Below are positions 32,044-40,343 of a stretch of DNA of 64,000 nt, in pieces. The stretch is from Parundibacterium terreum (GTDB lineage Bacteria > Pseudomonadota > Gammaproteobacteria > Burkholderiales > Burkholderiaceae_D), in the NCBI RefSeq assembly GCF_014636315.1, contig NZ_BMED01000001.1, forward strand, positions 749,941-813,940, read 5' to 3'. Position 1 is the first letter of the stretch. Every line of letters starts with the position of its first letter. Under the pieces are notes generated by a model, which searched no databases, had not been told where the DNA came from, and was given only the letters and a program-made list of their open reading frames with translations. The position numbers and the translations under genes were made by a program.

Positions 32044-34251
32044 ATGAAAAAAAATAACTTCAAGCCCTCCCCGTTCGCACTGGCTGCCTTCCTGCTGACC
32101 AACTCCGTCGCCCACGCACAAACGGCTCCAGCCGCCGCTGCAGTCGAGGCTAAACCTGCTTCCGCTGGCGAAGCGCAAACGGTGACGATCAGCGCTTCTG
32201 CCGATGCATCCAAAGAAGGTCTGTCCTCCGCTTACGCAGGCGGCCAGGTCGCACGCGGCGGCCGTCTGGGCTTGCTGGGCAACGTCAACGTGATGGATAC
32301 GCCGTTCAACACAACCAACTACACGCAAGCGCTGATCCAGGACCAGCAATCGCACAGTGTTGCCGATGTTCTGCAAAATGACCCATCGGTTCGCGTCGCG
32401 CGCGGCTTCGGCAATTTCCAGGAACTGTATGTAATCCGCGGCTTTGCGGTGAATTCGGATGACCTGGCCTACAACGGCCTGTATGGCCTGTTGCCGCGCC
32501 AGTTTGTCTCGTCCGAACTGCTGGAGCGCGTGGAAGTCTTCCGCGGCGCCAACACCTTCATCAATGGCGCAGCACCAGGCGGTGGCGGCATAGGCGGCGC
32601 AATCAACCTGCTGCCGAAACGCGCGACCAACGAACCCCTGACCCAAGTCACCCTGGGTGGCGAAAGCGGCGGCCAGATCTACACTGCAGCCGACCTGGGC
32701 CGCCGCTTCGGCCCGGACAACAATACCGGTATCCGTATCAATGCGGCGCACCGCGATGGCGATACCAGCGTTGACAATGAAAAGCGCAAGCTGGATGTGC
32801 TGTCTGTCGGCATGGATTTTAAAGCACGCGATTTCCGTCTGTCCGCGGACATAGGCTACCAGAACCACAGGCTGACAGCGCCGCGCCCGAGCGTGACGGT
32901 GGACACCAGCATCGCTTTGCCGGCAGCACCGGAAGGCTCCAGCAATTTTGCGCAACCATGGAGCTACTCCAATGAGCGCGATACTTTCGGCACACTGCGC
33001 GGCGAGTTTGATATCAGCAAGGATGTCGTCGCCTGGGCAGCTTTTGGTGCCCGCTCCGGCGAAGAAGCCAACACCCTGGCCGCACCTACCGTCAGCAAGA
33101 CAGACGGCACTGCCAGCACCTACCGCTTTGATAATGCGCGTAAAGACACAGTGCGCACAGGCGAAGTCGGCATACGCGGCAAGCTGCAAACCGGTGCCGT
33201 CGCCCACAGCCTGAGCGCGACGCTGTCCGGTTACTGGCAGGATTCACGCAACGCCTATGCATTGAGCGACTTCTTCAATCCTCTGGCCACCAGCATCTAC
33301 AAGCCGGTCAATAGCGCGGAACCTGTCGCCAACTTCTTTACCGGCGGGACCTTGTCCAATCCTTTGACCACGCACAAGAGCATCCTGTCCAGCTACGCGC
33401 TGGCGGATACCATGTCCTTCGTCAACGATACGGTATTGTTGACTGTGGGCGCGCGTAACCAGACCATCAAGGATTACAGCTACGACTACAACACCGGTGC
33501 AGAAAACTCCAAATACAATGAGAGCGCAGTTACTCCGGTAGTTGGCCTGGTGTTCAAGCCAATGAAAAACGTTTCCCTGTACGCCAATTACATCGAAGCG
33601 CTGCAACAAGGCGCGGTCGCCAGCGGTACCGACATCGTCAACCAGGGCCAGACCTTCTCGCCCTACAAGTCCAAGCAAAAGGAAATCGGCGTCAAGTATG
33701 ATGCAGGCACGCTGATGATGAGCGCGGCCTTGTTCACTACCTCCCAGCCTTCCGCCTATGTACAAAACAAGGTATTCGGCATCTTTGGCGAGCAACGCAA
33801 CCGTGGTCTGGAATTGTCCGTGTACGGCGTGCCTACGCGCGGCCTGCGCTTGTTGGGCGGCCTGACACTACTGGATGCGGAACAACTGCATACAGCAGGC
33901 GGCGCCAATGACGGCAAGGATGCGATCGGTGTACCGGATACGCAACTGAACCTGGGTGCAGAATGGGATGTGCCCGGCGTACGCGGCCTGACCCTGACAG
34001 GCCGCACCGTGTATACCTCATCGCAATATGCCGATGGCGCCAACAAGCAGAAGCTGCCGTCCTGGACACGCCTGGACCTGGGCGCACGCTACACAACGAC
34101 GATTGCTGACCGCGCAGTGACCTTCCGCGCCCGCATAGACAATGTGGCCGACAAGAATTACTGGGCATCCGCCGGCGGCTACCCAGGCGCAGGCTATCTG
34201 GTGCTGGGTGCGCCACGCACCTTCGTGGTATCGGGATCGGTGGATTTCTAA
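32044..34251 (+). CDS. TonB-dependent siderophore receptor
   Basis: A 735-residue outer-membrane receptor with a signal peptide (ending AHAQ), a short linker, an N-terminal plug domain from about residue 75 (TNYTQALIQDQQSHSVADVL, LYVIRGFAV, LLERVEVFRGAN) and a 22-strand barrel ending with the aromatic-terminated GSVDF. It lacks the extra secretin/TonB short N-terminal signalling domain. It should import a ferric siderophore with TonB-ExbBD energy; hydroxamate or catecholate cannot be told. Regulated by iron through the Fur box upstream. It ends 30 bases before a strong terminator. Confidence 0.92.
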   Translation: MKKNNFKPSPFALAAFLLTNSVAHAQTAPAAAAVEAKPASAGEAQTVTISASADASKEGLSSAYAGGQVARGGRLGLLGNVNVMDTPFNTTNYTQALIQDQQSHSVADVLQNDPSVRVARGFGNFQELYVIRGFAVNSDDLAYNGLYGLLPRQFVSSELLERVEVFRGANTFINGAAPGGGGIGGAINLLPKRATNEPLTQVTLGGESGGQIYTAADLGRRFGPDNNTGIRINAAHRDGDTSVDNEKRKLDVLSVGMDFKARDFRLSADIGYQNHRLTAPRPSVTVDTSIALPAAPEGSSNFAQPWSYSNERDTFGTLRGEFDISKDVVAWAAFGARSGEEANTLAAPTVSKTDGTASTYRFDNARKDTVRTGEVGIRGKLQTGAVAHSLSATLSGYWQDSRNAYALSDFFNPLATSIYKPVNSAEPVANFFTGGTLSNPLTTHKSILSSYALADTMSFVNDTVLLTVGARNQTIKDYSYDYNTGAENSKYNESAVTPVVGLVFKPMKNVSLYANYIEALQQGAVASGTDIVNQGQTFSPYKSKQKEIGVKYDAGTLMMSAALFTTSQPSAYVQNKVFGIFGEQRNRGLELSVYGVPTRGLRLLGGLTLLDAEQLHTAGGANDGKDAIGVPDTQLNLGAEWDVPGVRGLTLTGRTVYTSSQYADGANKQKLPSWTRLDLGARYTTTIADRAVTFRARIDNVADKNYWASAGGYPGAGYLVLGAPRTFVVSGSVDF

Positions 34252-34280
34252 GACTTAAAAAATCTGTGACCGAACGTAAA

Positions 34281-34315
34281 ATGGGTGAGCCTTATGGGGG
34301 CTCACCCATTTTTTA
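34281..34315. terminator. Bidirectional Rho-independent terminator
   Basis: GGGTGAGCC-TTATGGG-GGCTCACCC (9-bp stem) followed by ATTTTTTATT on the plus strand, with AAAATGG on the other side. It separates the receptor from the minus-strand gene ending at 34342. Confidence 0.85.
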
Positions 34316-34341
34316 TTCATCATTCAGAAAATCTAAGGTCA

Positions 34342-35055
34342 TCAGTCTTCAAAATCCTCAGGATAAACCGACAGGAATTCCGTCAGCCCGCGTTCCCTCA
34401 TATCCTGGTTTGCCCGCTCGCAAATGCGCTGTGCCTCGTCAAAGCGGCGGTTGTGCGTCAATACCGCAATCAAGCCGCTGGCCTCGCTGAGATAGCGATT
34501 TTTATAGACTTGCACAAAATCCTCGCCGAGAGAGGGATCTTTCTGCGCCAGCCGGTGCGAACCGTCATAGACCTGCAAGGCAATCGCGTATTCTCTATCC
34601 GGGTCATCAATATAGTCACCACAGACTTCCCATTGCTCTTGTTCGATCAGCTTAGATTTGATGAATCCGAAGATAAGCTTTGCCAGCGCCTTATCCGACT
34701 GGTGGTAATGAAGGAATTGCCCGACAGCGAGGTTGCGCGCACCGGTGAGCTCGCAGATCGCGACAAATTCATGGAATTTGACAGGCTGCCTGGTGCGCTC
34801 CAGATCGGCAATGCTTTCCAGGCGCCGCCGCTCCAGGCTGATGCGGGCAGGGTCAAAAACCTCCCCTAGCTTTATCCACTCAAGAAGGCAGTAAGAAAGC
34901 CTGACCGAGGCGTAACCGACATAGGGTTCGTCCAGCGAATGGTCGAAGAACCACTCGTAGTGCTCCAGAGACAGCGGATAGTCCTTGATCTTGAAAGCAG
35001 CCCTTGCCTCATTCAGAATCTGTTCCGGCTTTTCCTGGGTAGTATCCATAAACAT
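34342..35055 (-). CDS. Uncharacterised helical protein, copy 2 of a tandem pair
   Basis: A 237-residue soluble protein, predicted all-helical and TPR-like: AFKIKDYPLSLEHYEWFFDHSLDE near residue 20 (split for length), RLSYCLLEWIKLGEVFDPARISLE, FHEFVAICELTG, and a C-terminal RRFDEAQRICERANQDMRERG. No known family comes to mind. It is clearly homologous along its full length to the protein encoded just upstream at 35178-35888 (shared YEWFFDH, LSxCLxEW, RISLE/GISLE, ICERANQDM, FLSV). ATG 35055 has AAGGAACG before it. Gene order and 122-base gap suggest one transcript. Confidence 0.7.
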   Translation of the reverse strand: MFMDTTQEKPEQILNEARAAFKIKDYPLSLEHYEWFFDHSLDEPYVGYASVRLSYCLLEWIKLGEVFDPARISLERRRLESIADLERTRQPVKFHEFVAICELTGARNLAVGQFLHYHQSDKALAKLIFGFIKSKLIEQEQWEVCGDYIDDPDREYAIALQVYDGSHRLAQKDPSLGEDFVQVYKNRYLSEASGLIAVLTHNRRFDEAQRICERANQDMRERGLTEFLSVYPEDFED

Positions 35056-35177
35056 CGTTCCTTACATGCGATAGAAGTCTTCATAAAAATAGCGATGATT
35101 TTTACACCCTGCCATTCGCTTTGCTATTGACTACGTAGCTGCCTCAAACGCTAGCCAAGACAAACTACATACCTGCA

Positions 35178-35888
35178 TCAAACTCCCGCATCGCCTGAAG
35201 CGACTGACAAAAACCCAGGTACGCCATGTTTCTTCATATCCTGATTGGCTCGCTCACAAATCCGCCGGGCATCTTCCATGCGATGAACATGGCTTAGAAC
35301 GGCCACAATGTAGTCTGCATTCTTGACGAATTGTTCCTTGATAGTAGAAACAAATTCATCGTTGATCTTTTCTGGATTGCTTTCGGCAAATTCCAACGGA
35401 CGAAGGAGCGTCTCAAGCGCGCGCTCATACGCAGCATCGGCGTCCTGTATGTAGGCATTGCAGATTTCCCACTTGCCTGCTGACCTCAATTCTGCCTTGA
35501 TAAAATAAAGAATCCGTCGAGCCAACTCCCTGTCGGAATCATGAAATTCAATAAATGTATCGATCGCCTGCGGCATGGTTCCGGTGTAGCGGCAAATAGC
35601 GACATAGTCATGGAATTGACCAGCCTCCCGGCTTTTGGCGAAGTTTGAGATGCTTTGCGCACGCTTTTGCTCCAGCGAAATCCCGGCGGGTTCATACACC
35701 TTTGCCAGTTGCGCCCATTCGCCCAGGCAAAATGAAAGCCGTATTCCCACCCATTTGCCGCCACCCTCTTCCAATGCATGATCAAAAAACCATTCATACA
35801 ATTCCAGTGCCAGCGGGTACTGCTGTGCCTTAAATGCCTTCCTTGCCCCGTCCAGGCTGGCGCGCGCCTTGCTGACATCGGTTTCCAT
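35178..35888 (-). CDS. Uncharacterised helical protein, copy 1 of a tandem pair
   Basis: A 236-residue soluble protein paralogous to the 34342-35055 product: RKAFKAQQYPLALELYEWFF near residue 15, RLSFCLGEWAQLAKVYEPAG, FHDYVAICRYTGTMPQAIDT, and near the end RRICERANQDMKKHGVPGFL. By eye roughly half of aligned residues agree, including the ends, so this is a local gene duplication rather than two domains of chance likeness. It lacks signal peptide, cysteines in pairs, or catalytic motifs. Function unknown; TPR-like scaffolding is inference. Confidence 0.7.
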   Translation of the reverse strand: METDVSKARASLDGARKAFKAQQYPLALELYEWFFDHALEEGGGKWVGIRLSFCLGEWAQLAKVYEPAGISLEQKRAQSISNFAKSREAGQFHDYVAICRYTGTMPQAIDTFIEFHDSDRELARRILYFIKAELRSAGKWEICNAYIQDADAAYERALETLLRPLEFAESNPEKINDEFVSTIKEQFVKNADYIVAVLSHVHRMEDARRICERANQDMKKHGVPGFLSVASGDAGV

Positions 35889-36022
35889 GGCATCCTCGCT
35901 GGCATTATCAATATGGCATTATGGCACGGCGCAAACTCCCTTGGCAAAATGCTACAATCCCGCCATATCCTGAGCGCTTAAACCAAAAGCTGCCAGCCTC
36001 CCAATTCAATGACAAAAGCCTT

Positions 36023-37720
36023 ATGAGCACACCAGCCGATCTGCAAACGCCCTATGAAAAGGGCAACAAGAACCAGACTACAACCTGGGAAGAATGCATC
36101 GCCTTCTACCAGCAACTGGCGCAGCGCTACCCTGCTATCCTGAGTTTCAATCAGGCCGGCGTATCAGATGCAGGCATTCCCTTGTACGCAGGCGTGGTCA
36201 GCGCAGACGGGGTATTTGACCGCGAGCAGATCAAACGCGAAGGCCGCCCGGTGTTTTTCAATAACAACGGCATCCATCCCGGCGAGCCGGAAGGCGTTGA
36301 TGCCTGCATGGCGATGGTGCGCGACCTGTGCGTGGAACCCGCGCGTCTGGCAGCGCTGGGCCGTACGGTGCTGCTGTTTATCCCCATCTACAATGTGGAC
36401 GGCTGCCATAACCGGCAGAATACCTCGCGCGTGAACCAGGATGGGCCGGAACTGTTCGGCTTTCGTGGCAATAGCCTGCACCTGGACCTGAACCGCGACT
36501 TCATCAAGTGCGACAGCCTGACAGCACGCTTCTTCAACCAGTTTTTCACCGCGTGGGATCCGGACGTGATGGTGGATACGCACACATCCAACGGCGCCGA
36601 CTATCCCTACACGATGACGCTGATCCACACGCAGGCAGATAAACTGGGCAGCGGCCTCGGCCCTTTCCTGCGCGACACCATGCTGCCGCATATCTTTGAG
36701 CAGATGGACGCGCGCGGCTGGCCGACCTGCCCTTACGTGAATCCCATCAAGGACAGCCCGGATCATGGCATCGCCGAATTTCTGGAAGTGCCGCGTTTTT
36801 CCACCGGCTTTGCCGCGCTGCATCACACTATAGGTTTTATGCCGGAAACCCATATGCTGAAGCCCTTTGCAGACCGCTATGACTCCATGCGCGCGCTGGT
36901 GGAAACCGTGATGGCCTTCACGGTCAGCCATGCGGGGCAGATACAGCAGTTGCGCAAGGCGGCACGCGAACTGGGCAAGCACCGTAAGCAATGGCCGGTA
37001 AGCTGGGTGATGAATGAAAAGAATCCATCGACCTTCCGCTTCAAGGGCTATGCGGCGCGCTACAGCGCCAGCCTGCTGGGCGACTACCAGCGGCTGTCTT
37101 ATGACCGCACGCAGCCCTGGGAAAAAGATATCGCCTACTACAATCACTTTAGCGAAGATGCCGTCATCGATGCGCCGGTCGCCTATGTGATCCCGCAGGA
37201 ATGGCGCGACGTGATAGAGCGCCTGCAATGGAACGGCGTAAAAATGGAACGCATCACGGCAGCGAAAACAGTGCAGGCGCAGTACTATCATATCAGCGCC
37301 GTATCGTCCCGCCCCGGCCCGTATGAAGGCCATATGTTCCATGATGAAGTGCGACTGGAAAAGCGGAAAGCCAGCATGCAACTGCGCGCTGGCGACTACT
37401 ACCTGCCACTCAACCAGGATCAGGCCCGCTATGCAGTGGAAACCCTGGAACCGCAAGGCCATGACAGCTTCTTCCGCTGGGGATTCTTCAATAGCGTGAT
37501 GGAAAAGAAGGAGCATTTTTCAGACTACGTGTTTGAAGATCTGGCGTTGGAACTGCTGCGCGAAGAGCCTGCATTGAAGCAAAAGTTTGACGCATGGAAG
37601 ACAGCCAACCCTGCCCTGCTGTCCAATCAGGAAGCGGTATTGAATTTCATCTATGAGAACTGCGCCCGCTATGCCGAACCGGGATGGCGCCGTTATCCGG
37701 TGCTGTCGGTATTTGAGTAA
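36023..37720 (+). CDS. M14-family zinc carboxypeptidase
   Basis: A 565-residue metalloprotease-like protein. Zinc ligands His85 and Glu88 are in GIHPGEPEG and the third is His187 in VDTHTSNGADY; the GNSLHLDLNRDFIK segment supplies the substrate arginine and asparagine. The domain spans roughly residues 25-320 and a further 240 residues form a C-terminal domain of unknown role. It should cut C-terminal or amide-linked residues from peptides; no signal peptide is seen with this start, so cytosolic. ATG 36023 (MSTPADLQ) is preferred; an in-frame ATG at 35921 adds 34 atypical residues. Neither has a strong ribosome site. Confidence 0.82.
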   Translation: MSTPADLQTPYEKGNKNQTTTWEECIAFYQQLAQRYPAILSFNQAGVSDAGIPLYAGVVSADGVFDREQIKREGRPVFFNNNGIHPGEPEGVDACMAMVRDLCVEPARLAALGRTVLLFIPIYNVDGCHNRQNTSRVNQDGPELFGFRGNSLHLDLNRDFIKCDSLTARFFNQFFTAWDPDVMVDTHTSNGADYPYTMTLIHTQADKLGSGLGPFLRDTMLPHIFEQMDARGWPTCPYVNPIKDSPDHGIAEFLEVPRFSTGFAALHHTIGFMPETHMLKPFADRYDSMRALVETVMAFTVSHAGQIQQLRKAARELGKHRKQWPVSWVMNEKNPSTFRFKGYAARYSASLLGDYQRLSYDRTQPWEKDIAYYNHFSEDAVIDAPVAYVIPQEWRDVIERLQWNGVKMERITAAKTVQAQYYHISAVSSRPGPYEGHMFHDEVRLEKRKASMQLRAGDYYLPLNQDQARYAVETLEPQGHDSFFRWGFFNSVMEKKEHFSDYVFEDLALELLREEPALKQKFDAWKTANPALLSNQEAVLNFIYENCARYAEPGWRRYPVLSVFE

Positions 37721-37739
37721 GCCATATGAGCAAGCAAGC

Positions 37740-37925
37740 GTGACAACCATCTATGAATACAGCAGCCAGCCGCGCTTCTGGGTCGTGCGCGACGAGGATG
37801 GATATTGGCTGGTGCCGGCCCGCAATGGCGGCTGGGAAGAACGCAGCCCTTTTGTTGGGCATGCGACTTCCTTGCGGGAAGTAAAGGATCTGGAAGGGAT
37901 AGACTTAGGCTTGTCGACTCAATAA
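37740..37925 (+). CDS. Conserved small protein with WVVRDEDGYW motif
   Basis: A 61-residue protein with a GTG start: VTTIYEYSSQPRFWVVRDED, then GYWLVPARNGGWEERSPFVG, then LREVKDLEGIDLGL. The tryptophan-rich beta-like core looks like a small adaptor. I recall near-identical short proteins (usually about 60 residues) in Burkholderiales and on broad-host plasmids, always uncharacterised. The open frame extends upstream but the extra part overlaps the carboxypeptidase. It follows that gene by 19 bases and may be cotranscribed. Confidence 0.6.
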   Translation: MTTIYEYSSQPRFWVVRDEDGYWLVPARNGGWEERSPFVGHATSLREVKDLEGIDLGLSTQ

Positions 37926-38003
37926 GTCCGCGGTATTTTGCTCGCTTATTGTGCAGAAAATAAACTCCTAATAAATAAGCTCCCAACGAACAAGGGGCGG
38001 CAA

Positions 38004-39605
38004 ATGCACGATGCGATCATTGTTGGGGGAGGACACAACGGCCTGGTGTGCGGATACTATTTGGCGCGTGCCGGGCTGAAGGTGCTGATACTGGAACGGC
38101 GTGGCGTGGTGGGTGGAGCCGCTGTCACTGAAGAATTTTTCCCGGGCTTCCGCAATTCGGTCGCTGCGTATACGGTTTCCTTGCTGAACCCCAAAGTGAT
38201 CAGCGACATGGCTTTGCTGAAACATGGATTGCGCATCATAGAGCGGCCCCTGTCCAACTTCCTGCCGCTCGACGATCAGCATTATTTAAAGGCCGGGGCG
38301 GGAAAAACGGCAAGCGAGCTTGCCAAATTTTCTCAAAAAGATGCGGGCCGCCTGGATGCTTATACCCGGCATCTGGATATCGCCGCCGACGTCTTGCGCG
38401 AACTTGTGCTGCAGACCCCGCCTAACGTCACCAATGGGAACTGGACGGCGGCTATTCCTGAGTTGCTCAAGGCCGGGCGTTTAGGCAAGCGCGTGAGCAA
38501 ACTCAACCTCTCCGCCCAGCGTACACTTTTGGACTTGTTCACAAAATCGGCTGGAGACTTTCTTGACGGCTGGTTCGAGAGCGATCCCATCAAGGCCCTA
38601 TATGGATTTGACAGTGTGGTCGGCAACTATGCCAGTCCGTACACGCCTGGGTGTGCTTATGGCTTGCTGCATCATGTATTCGGCGAGGTGAATGGAAAGA
38701 GAGGCGCGTGGGGACATGCGATTGGCGGCATGGGCGCCATCACCCAGGCCATGGCCAAGTCAGCAGGGTCGCGAGGGGCAGAAATCCAGACCGGCACTGG
38801 CGTACGTGAGATCCTGTTGGAAAACGGCAAGGCAGCAGGCGTGGTAACCGAGAGCGGCAAGCATTTGAAGGCCCGTACCGTCATTTCAAATCTCAATCCG
38901 CGCCTGCTATATACGCAATTACTTAATCCTGCTGCACTACCCAGCGATTTTCTACGAAGAATTGAAACCTGGCGCTGTGGGTCCGGCACTTTCCGCATGA
39001 ATGTGGCGCTGTCCGAATTGCCGGATTTCACTTGCCTGCCCGGAAAGGCAATGGCAGAACACCATGGCAGCGGCATCATCCTGGCCCCCAGCCTCGCCTA
39101 TATGGAGCGCGCCTACCACGACGCGCGTGCGTTTGGATGGGCGAAGGAGCCGATTATCGAGGTACTAATACCTTCAACGATAGATTCCTCGCTGGCACCA
39201 CCTGGCCTCCACGTTGCAAGCCTTTTTTGCCAGCATGTGGCGCCTCAGCTTCCCGACGGCTCCAGTTGGGACGGGCACCGCGAAACGGTTGCCGATTTGA
39301 TTGTGGATACTGTCACCAGGTTCGCGCCTAACTTTAAAGGCGCTGTGCTAGGCAGGCAAATTCTCAGCCCACTGGATCTTGAGCGTACCTTCGGTTTGAT
39401 TGGCGGCGATATCTTCCACGGTGCGCTGGGGCTGGATCAGCTGTTTTCAGCCAGGCCGATGCTGGGGCATGCGGACTACCGTGGACCTATTGCGGGACTA
39501 TATACTTGCGGATCAGGAACACACCCTGGCGGCGGAGTAACTGGCGCCCCTGGGCACAACGCAGCACGCGAGGTGCTGCGCGACTTCAGGCTTAAAATGC
39601 CATAA
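38004..39605 (+). CDS. FAD-dependent phytoene-desaturase-like oxidoreductase (PYROXD2 type)
   Basis: A 533-residue flavoprotein. The N-terminus has the dinucleotide-binding GGGHNGLVCGYYLARAG followed by LILE and RRGVVGGAA; the second FAD segment is near residues 240-260 (GSRGAEIQTGTGVREI); the C-terminus ends GSGTHPGGGVTGAPGHNAA, the family's FAD pyrophosphate loop. Unlike true phytoene desaturases it is short and resembles PYROXD2-type enzymes of unknown substrate. Start at 38004 has AAGGGGCGG six bases upstream. The open frame continues 22 codons upstream without such a site. It may form an operon with the membrane protein at 39773, 167 bases on. Confidence 0.8.
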   Translation: MHDAIIVGGGHNGLVCGYYLARAGLKVLILERRGVVGGAAVTEEFFPGFRNSVAAYTVSLLNPKVISDMALLKHGLRIIERPLSNFLPLDDQHYLKAGAGKTASELAKFSQKDAGRLDAYTRHLDIAADVLRELVLQTPPNVTNGNWTAAIPELLKAGRLGKRVSKLNLSAQRTLLDLFTKSAGDFLDGWFESDPIKALYGFDSVVGNYASPYTPGCAYGLLHHVFGEVNGKRGAWGHAIGGMGAITQAMAKSAGSRGAEIQTGTGVREILLENGKAAGVVTESGKHLKARTVISNLNPRLLYTQLLNPAALPSDFLRRIETWRCGSGTFRMNVALSELPDFTCLPGKAMAEHHGSGIILAPSLAYMERAYHDARAFGWAKEPIIEVLIPSTIDSSLAPPGLHVASLFCQHVAPQLPDGSSWDGHRETVADLIVDTVTRFAPNFKGAVLGRQILSPLDLERTFGLIGGDIFHGALGLDQLFSARPMLGHADYRGPIAGLYTCGSGTHPGGGVTGAPGHNAAREVLRDFRLKMP

Positions 39606-39772
39606 CTCAGCTGCCAAGCGCTTTACCACAATATCCAAAACCCTGCGCAAGCGCTGCAATCGAACACTTGCAACAAATCCGGCCGTCCGACATAATTCTC
39701 AAAAATTGCCCGATCGGCATTCCAGCTTTTTGCCTCACCCTTCGTACCCCCACCGTTCCTAGGAGATTCAAA

Positions 39773-40255
39773 ATGTTTGGATTGACCCCACTCGGCATTG
39801 TCCATACCCTCATCAGCCTGGTCGCCGTATTTGCCGGCCTGATTGCCTTCTTCCGCGACAAGGCCATTATCTCTTCAAACTCCGTAGGAAAGACCTATGT
39901 CTATGCGACGATACTCACCTGCCTGACCGGTTTCGGCATATTCCAGCACGGCGGTTTTGGTGCGCCCCATATGCTGGGCATCATCACGCTGGTAGTGCTG
40001 GGCATTGCGTGGCTTGGCGGCAAGGGCAAATTCGGCAAGGCATCGCGCTATGTGGAAACCATCAGCTATTCGCTCACCTTCCTGTTCCATATGATCCCCG
40101 CCATTACCGAAACCTCCACCCGCCTGCCGCTGGGAGCGCCATTGCTGCCGAACGCAGAAGCGCCTCAGTTGCAGACGGCAACCGGCGTACTATTCGTGCT
40201 GTTCCTGATTGGCGTCACGCTGCAGGTAATCCGCATGCGGAAAAAGAACGCCTAA
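39773..40255 (+). CDS. Four-helix membrane protein of unknown function
   Basis: A 160-residue protein with about four membrane segments: IVHTLISLVAVFAGLIAFF, YATILTCLTGFGIF, LGIITLVVLGIAWL and the last VLFVLFLIGVTLQVI, ending KKNA. Histidines near membrane edges (HTLIS, FHMIPA) could bind heme or metal, but this is speculation. An AGGAG site seven bases upstream sets the ATG. I do not recognise a family. Confidence 0.65.
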   Translation: MFGLTPLGIVHTLISLVAVFAGLIAFFRDKAIISSNSVGKTYVYATILTCLTGFGIFQHGGFGAPHMLGIITLVVLGIAWLGGKGKFGKASRYVETISYSLTFLFHMIPAITETSTRLPLGAPLLPNAEAPQLQTATGVLFVLFLIGVTLQVIRMRKKNA

Positions 40256-40343
40256 AAGAGAACTTGATAGAGTCACGTAGTCACTTAAAGCCGGTCCCTG
40301 CCTTCGCCGGAGGCGGGCCGGCAAACCAGACATGCTGGTGCTG

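Noticed and set aside
32035..33207. A 390-residue antisense open frame inside the siderophore receptor gene
   Set aside because: Shadow of the receptor coding sequence; no ribosome site or domain.
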